DNA of 42,032 nucleotides from Lysobacter antibioticus HS124 (lineage in GTDB: Bacteria > Pseudomonadota > Gammaproteobacteria > Xanthomonadales > Xanthomonadaceae). The notes under the pieces are model-generated. The model was not told the origin of the DNA. It did not search any database and saw only the letters and a program-made list of their open reading frames with translations. The position numbers and the translations under genes are program-made. The stretch is from positions 52,486 through 94,517 of the forward strand of contig NZ_HG424516.1 of the NCBI RefSeq assembly GCF_000336385.2, given 5' to 3'. The first letter of the stretch is position 1. Each line of letters opens with the position of its first letter. Below, one piece after another: positions 38,801 to 42,032 of this stretch.

Positions 38801-40347
38801 CTGACCTCGCCCTGCACCGCCGCCGGCAGGGTCGCGAACCAGCGCCGATAGTCGTCGCCGGACAGGGTGGTCGCCTGGGCCGCCATCGCCGCCAGTTCGC
38901 CGCCGTCCTCGGGCGTGTTGACGCCGAGCTGCATCATCCGCTCGAGCAAGGCCTCCGGCGTGGCCGGCAGGTCGTCGATGCGATAGCCGTGGTCGCGCAT
39001 GGTCCGCAGCATGCCGTGCAGCGAAGCCGGCACGTCGAGGTTGTCGGCGCCGATGTTCTGCCGGCCGGGCGGGTGGTTGTAATAGATCAGGGCGATGCGC
39101 CGTTCGCTCGCCGGCTTGGCGCGCAGCGCGCGCCAGCGCCGGGCGCGCTCGACCAGGGCGCGCATCTCGCCGCTCAGCGGCTCGGGCCGCTGCAGGCGCA
39201 CCCCGGTCAGCGGATCGATGCGCGGCGCGCCGGCCGCGGCCAGCACCATCGGCTGGCTGCTGCCCTGCAGCTCCGACATCGCGACCCGGTACTGCACGCT
39301 GGAGGCCGGCAGGCCGTCGCCGGACAAACGCCATTGCGCTTGGCCGCGATCGAGCAGGCGGATCGCCTTGAACACCGGCACGTCGAGCGCGGCGATCGCG
39401 CGGGTCGCCGCGTCGCGGCCTTCGGCGGCGCCGACCACGAAGTCCTGCAGCACCACCAGCCCGGCCAGCGGCTGCGCGCCGAGCATGGCACGCAGGTTCT
39501 GCACCGCCTGCAGCGACGCCTCGCCCCAGCGTGCGTACAGCCCCAGGCAGGCCAGTCCCTGCGCCTGCGCTTGTGCGCACAGCGCGTCGCCGGTGGCGAC
39601 GTCGGCGTTGTTGAGGTCCAGCACCGCCAGCAGCGGCCGGGCATCGGCGGCCGGCGCGGCGACCGCCGCGCCGTTCTGGCGCAGCACCAGATCCGGCTGC
39701 GGCTGCGCCGCCGGCACCGCGCCGCCGTCGAGCAGAAAGGCGTAGCTGCGCTGCAGGTTGCGGTTGCCGCCTTCGCGCCACAGCGCGCGCAGGTCGAGCC
39801 ATTCGCCGGCGAAGGCGTCGCCGCGGGCGCGCCGGACCAGCTCGGGCGGCGGCGTTTCGGCGGTGACGCGGATCAGTTCGTCGGCGCTGAATGCGCCCAG
39901 GCCGTGACCTTCGCGATGGCTGGACTGGGTCAGGCCGGCTTCGCCGTGAAAGGCGTACAGGCGCTGCGGACCGCGTCCACGCTGACGCAACCAGGACGCC
40001 GCCTCGCGCAGGCGCACGCCCTGTTCGCCGAACAAGGCCACTGCGATCACCGCGTCGCTGCCGCCGACCAGTTCGCGCAGTTGCCCGCGATCCAGGGCTT
40101 CGAGCTGCTGCGGCGTGCGCAGCACGATGCGGTCGCCGGGTCGGGTCGCCAACAATTCGCGTGCGGCCTCGGCCGCTTCCGGCGCGGCGCGCTCGGAGAC
40201 TACGCCGAACACGGTCTTGGCCGGGGCGGCGGCGGCGAACGCCAGCAGGGCCGCGGCGCCCAAGGCGCGCCATCGGCGAGCGACCGCATGCCCAAGGACT
40301 CCGCGCTCACGGACACCACGCTCGACAACACCACGCGCAACACGCAT
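35884..40347 (-). CDS. cobN: CobN-like chelatase-family protein, predicted periplasmic and membrane-anchored
   Basis: A CobN/BchH-family protein of 1487 residues from ATG 40347, which has GAGG six bases upstream. A longer frame from GTG 40467 would put residues before the signal sequence and is unlikely. The N-terminus has a basic part then a hydrophobic core (WRALGAAALLAFAAAAPAK, about 26-44) typical of a signal peptide. The body keeps CobN hallmarks: NHPPGRQNIGADNLDVPASL (about 424-443) and the metal-site region VHIGRHSTYEFLPGK (about 682-696; H683, H687 and E691), then GEGTQAKRR and VDHLTPP. The usual GKHGxxEW is altered to GRHSTYEF. A Pro/Ala/Lys linker leads to a C-terminal helix (about 1460-1480). 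No CobS/CobT is nearby. Canonical cobalt insertion is therefore doubtful; see findings. Confidence 0.85.
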   Translation of the reverse strand: MRVARGVVERGVRERGVLGHAVARRWRALGAAALLAFAAAAPAKTVFGVVSERAAPEAAEAARELLATRPGDRIVLRTPQQLEALDRGQLRELVGGSDAVIAVALFGEQGVRLREAASWLRQRGRGPQRLYAFHGEAGLTQSSHREGHGLGAFSADELIRVTAETPPPELVRRARGDAFAGEWLDLRALWREGGNRNLQRSYAFLLDGGAVPAAQPQPDLVLRQNGAAVAAPAADARPLLAVLDLNNADVATGDALCAQAQAQGLACLGLYARWGEASLQAVQNLRAMLGAQPLAGLVVLQDFVVGAAEGRDAATRAIAALDVPVFKAIRLLDRGQAQWRLSGDGLPASSVQYRVAMSELQGSSQPMVLAAAGAPRIDPLTGVRLQRPEPLSGEMRALVERARRWRALRAKPASERRIALIYYNHPPGRQNIGADNLDVPASLHGMLRTMRDHGYRIDDLPATPEALLERMMQLGVNTPEDGGELAAMAAQATTLSGDDYRRWFATLPAAVQGEVSDGPLARLQAQVALARAAHETELGERRVRDAERELLHLLEGIDHPARDTALAEFRHLIQAHLRCLKAEAAAAEASCADAGAAQRRLLALQVPGLRGWGRAPGRVMVHDDTVVLPGLRLGNVFIGPQPPRGWEVDEELLHANTQIPPPHQYLAYYHWLRDVFRADAIVHIGRHSTYEFLPGKAVGLAEDDYSRLIAGDVPGIYPYIVDGVGEGTQAKRRGLAVMVDHLTPPLAATSLYDRLLTLRQLVESFESSSSEPLRAQAASEMRAQVEALQLRAELEASMADVLKVRGIGFEQADDDLLAHEIGHYLTKLQEKFMPHGLHVFGQAWDAGQLDTMLDSMRGLGEREALRGKLIESPPAEMAALLHGLDGGFVRPGKGNDPLRAPESLPTGRNFHGLDGDVLPSPLAQRLGAEQAARVLARSDGRSGSEGVVLWASDAVRDEGVMVGFSLALMGVQPRWNARGIVQGLELKPMPQGQPRRDVIVTTSGLFRDLYPNLVQLLDRGGRLALAASAKTLRAQRPELAPALAAALAPLGEQVEFGEEAVAGNGVAREWLQRTDALRAQGVPLADAGREAAWRVFGDAPGAYGAGVNRLTERSGAWSERRQIGRAYLNRMGHAYGLDADGSAAHRAFEIGLGRVERSYHGRASHLYGLLDNNDAFDYFGGLSLAVETLTGRVPQAQVLYNADAERADVEPLEAALLREFRGRYLNPAWIRPLMKHGYAGARTVSQEFLENLWGWQVTRPDVIHGWAWDEVQSVYLDDRYRLGVADFLERGHAQQAKAHMLALMLVAAQKGYWKTPEANLARLGEQLAALVARNGLPGSGHAAPDHPLWGWLQPRLSPAAQAQVAEVLARARGERGAVSTFARGETARAQQAAMRAAAAPDPAAASNRPSPPVPAPQAAPKPPESKPAPAKPAEPARNARVSELSTLAPVALVQRHPLPSALIALAIALLLGFGLRRGLAVPAARAG

Positions 40348-40477
40348 CGACGGCCTCGCTCGCCGCACGCCCTGTGCGGAGCTGGATGAAGGAGGCGAAC
40401 GACGGACGAAGAGACAGGCCACGGACCCGGTGCACAGGCGCGCGACGCCGCCCTCCGCGACGTCCACCGCGTACGCA

Positions 40478-40728
40478 CCGGCCGGTCTCCGGGCTTGCGG
40501 GGGCCGGGACGAACCCGGCGCATCGGCGCCTTCCCGGAGCGCAGGCTCCAGTGGCTGGGCGAGTGCGGGCGGTTCGCATCCACGCCGGACGCGACCGCCG
40601 GCCGTCGCCGACGTGCCGATGCTTTACCCGCCTACCGTTGCAGGGGCAGCGCCGGACTGGTCCGCAGCCTCGCGGACGCACCGGCTTCCCGTTTAACCGC
40701 GTCGCCGGAGGGCGAGGCGGCACCAGAT
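40478..40728 (-). promoter_or_regulatory. Cobalamin (AdoCbl-type) riboswitch
   Basis: Read on the minus strand, the leader contains GGTGCC (40724-40719), GGTTAAACGGGAA with GCCGGTG, GCTGCCCCTGCAACGG (centred at 40635-40646), a GCCACTGG segment near 40550, GGGAAGG, and the B12 box AAGCCCGGAGACCGGCC (40496-40480). The order and spacing are those of B12 riboswitches. It lies about 130 nt before the CobN-like start. No terminator-like hairpin with a T-run follows, so control is probably at translation. Region 40729-40942 upstream holds no gene and should carry the promoter. Confidence 0.95.
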
Positions 40729-40942
40729 GCAAAGCGCGCGCAATCTAGCACAGCGCGCCGGCACGGCGCGGACGCGGGAGTATGGAGACGGCGGCAGCGT
40801 GCCGAGCCGGTGGGCGCCGCGTCGGGCGTGCGGAGCCCATCCTCCCGCGCTGCGAACCCCGCTCAGCAACCCAGTTGCGCCGGGCGCTGGCCCACTCTTT
40901 CGAAGGGGGCGATCGATGACGCGCCGACTCCCCGCACGCCGC

Positions 40943-41437
40943 TCACCCCTCGTGCACGTAACGCTCGACCGTCGCCTCGATGCCCTTGCTGAGTTCCATG
41001 ATCTTCAGCGCGTACTCGGCCAGGCGCTTGTCGTCCTCGGTCAGCGGCGTCCACGCCGGCACCGGCGTCGGCTTGCCCTCGGCGTCCATCGCCACGAACA
41101 CGATCACGCAGTGGGTGCACAGGCGCTCTTCGGCCACGCCGTCGTCCAGGCCCGGGTCGCGCGCCTTCACGTCGACCGCGAAGTGCATGCTGCTGGTCCC
41201 GGTGTGGATCAGCTTGGTGTGCACGGTGACCAGGTCGCTGATCCGGATCGGCGCGACGAAGCGGATGCCGCCGACCGCGACGGTGACGCTGTACTTGCCG
41301 CTCCAGCCGACCGCGGCGGCGTAGCCGGCCTGGTCGATCCACTTCATCACCATGCCGCCGTGGACCTTGCCGCCGTAGTTGACGTCGGTCGGCTGGGCCA
41401 GGAAACGCAGGTTCAATTCGCGTTGCTGCCCTTTCAT
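40943..41437 (-). CDS. Acyl-CoA thioesterase (hotdog fold)
   Basis: A 164-residue single-hotdog thioesterase hydrolysing acyl-CoA to free acid and CoA. The signature is NYGGKVHGGMVMKWIDQAGYAAA (about 20-42), which includes the catalytic Asp, followed by GGIRFVAPIRISDLVTVHTKLIHTGTSSM. CTHCVIVFVAMDAEGKPTPVP is the usual second half. It resembles the cytosolic broad-range acyl-CoA thioesterases (YciA/BACH type). The start ATG at 41437 overlaps the stop of the FMN reductase gene by 4 nt, so the two are coupled. Chain-length preference cannot be read from sequence. Confidence 0.93.
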   Translation of the reverse strand: MKGQQRELNLRFLAQPTDVNYGGKVHGGMVMKWIDQAGYAAAVGWSGKYSVTVAVGGIRFVAPIRISDLVTVHTKLIHTGTSSMHFAVDVKARDPGLDDGVAEERLCTHCVIVFVAMDAEGKPTPVPAWTPLTEDDKRLAEYALKIMELSKGIEATVERYVHEG

Positions 41438-42032
41438 GCCCGGTCCTCCCGCACGACCTTGATATGCCGCACTACCGCCGCGCCGACCCGGTGCACCGCC
41501 GCGCGCTGGCGCTCGTCGCTCAGCTGGCCGTAGTCGGCGAGCTTGTCGCCGGCCTGGCCGACCGCGACCTGCTGCGGCACCACCAGCAGGCCGAGCTTGG
41601 CCAGCGCGTCGCGCAGCACCAGCAGCGAGCGCAGCCCGCCGAGCGGGCCCGGCGAGGCCGAGACGATGCCGGCGACCTTGTCGGCGAACAGCGCGGTACC
41701 GGAGCGGCCGTCCGCGAGCGGGCGCGAGATCCAGTCCAGAGTGTTCTTGACCAGGGCCGGCATCGAACCGTTGTACTCCGGCGTGCTGATCAGCAGGCCG
41801 TCGTGCTCGGCCATCAGCGCCTGCAGCCGGCGCGCGTTGTCGGGCATGGCCTCGGCTTCGATGTCGCCGTCGTAGATCGGCAACGCGTAGTCGCGCAGTT
41901 CGATCAGGGTCACTTCGGCGCCGGCGGCGCGCGCCCCCTCGGCCAGAACCGGGATCAGGCGGCGGTTGAAGGAGCCCTGGCGCAGGCTGCCGGCGAAAGC
42001 CAGCAGGCGCGGGGCGGCGGAAGGAATGGCGG
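41434..42032 (-). CDS. NADPH-dependent FMN reductase family protein (cut by window edge)
   Basis: About 198 C-terminal residues are visible; the frame is open to the right-hand edge, so the start lies outside or at the edge. A flavodoxin-like fold is clear: LLAFAGSLRQGSFNRRL is the FMN phosphate-binding loop, and ISTPEYNGSMPALVKNTLDWISRP is the flavin-contact motif. It also contains GIVSASPGPLGGLRSL. It belongs to the ArsH/YieF/ChrR-like azoreductase and quinone reductase group, with substrate unknown. It is coupled by a 4-nt overlap to the thioesterase. A GTG at 41913 is not the true start because the FMN loop lies upstream of it. Confidence 0.92.
   Translation of the reverse strand, partial: AIPSAAPRLLAFAGSLRQGSFNRRLIPVLAEGARAAGAEVTLIELRDYALPIYDGDIEAEAMPDNARRLQALMAEHDGLLISTPEYNGSMPALVKNTLDWISRPLADGRSGTALFADKVAGIVSASPGPLGGLRSLLVLRDALAKLGLLVVPQQVAVGQAGDKLADYGQLSDERQRAAVHRVGAAVVRHIKVVREDRA

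Noticed and set aside
35980-40389. A 1469-codon open frame on the plus strand opposite the CobN-like gene
   Set aside because: High GC and codon bias open the antisense frame; its translation is His/Arg/Gln-rich low-complexity sequence with no domain, while the minus strand carries clear CobN motifs.
40348-40467. Longer start of the CobN-like gene at GTG 40467
   Set aside because: It would place 40 unconserved residues before the signal peptide, lies right after the riboswitch core, and has no better ribosome site than ATG 40347.

Overview
The window is a GC-rich (around 70%) chromosomal segment of a gammaproteobacterium, most likely Xanthomonadaceae and probably Lysobacter or a close relative. 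This is inferred from the gene order kdsA/eno/ftsB/ispD/ispF/truD and surE/pcm/yqaA/nlpD, from the GGGATT-type intergenic arrays, from a secreted M4 protease and from a LuxR-type solo regulator. No tRNA, rRNA, phage, insertion sequence or CRISPR was seen. Most of the window is chromosomal backbone.

Layout. 1-3335 (minus): rlmE, ftsH and the start of folP, with yhbY diverging at 3414 as in E. coli. 3833-4919 (plus): an Mth938-domain protein and an exported M15-type peptidase. 5143-8134 (minus): surE, pcm, yqaA and nlpD, with no rpoS after nlpD. 8240-9842 (plus): a LuxR-type regulator without a luxI and an Smr-domain protein, lying between surE and truD. 10297-17340 (minus): pyrG, kdsA, a small helix-hairpin-helix gene, eno, ftsB, ispD, ispF and truD, covering CTP, KDO and MEP isoprenoid synthesis, glycolysis, division and tRNA modification. 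17513-18989 (minus): a DUF488 protein, a small charged secreted protein and a globin. 19336-21237 (plus): parE. 21832-28807 (minus): a DadA-like oxidase, glutathione reductase, a secreted S9 peptidase, an N-formylglutamate hydrolase and a YcaQ-type DNA glycosylase. 29214-30998 (plus): a secreted thermolysin-family protease. 31079-32958 (minus): a DUF418 membrane protein and SlyD. 33091-34556 (plus): two paralogous NlpC/P60 enzymes. 35083-40728 (minus): a cobalamin riboswitch followed by a CobN-like giant protein, an ExbB/TolQ-like protein and a DUF2149 protein. 40943-42032 (minus): an NADPH-dependent FMN reductase (cut by the window edge) and an acyl-CoA thioesterase.

The most interesting system is the riboswitch operon. 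The CobN-like protein has an N-terminal signal sequence, a proline-rich linker and a C-terminal membrane helix, so it should work in the periplasm rather than as cytoplasmic cobaltochelatase. Its two small partners look like a minimal proton-driven motor. The ExbB-like protein keeps two membrane threonines, and the DUF2149 protein has an ExbD-like helix carrying an aspartate. I infer a B12-controlled, motor-coupled periplasmic machine acting on a corrinoid or other tetrapyrrole.

Other signals are two gene-to-gene spacers built from G-rich arrays after a stop codon and C-rich arrays before a start codon, a 150-bp tandem array made of paired REP-like palindromes (34661-35072), a palindromic element present twice around the M15 gene, an FNR-like box before the globin and a Clp/CRP-like box before the second NlpC/P60 gene.
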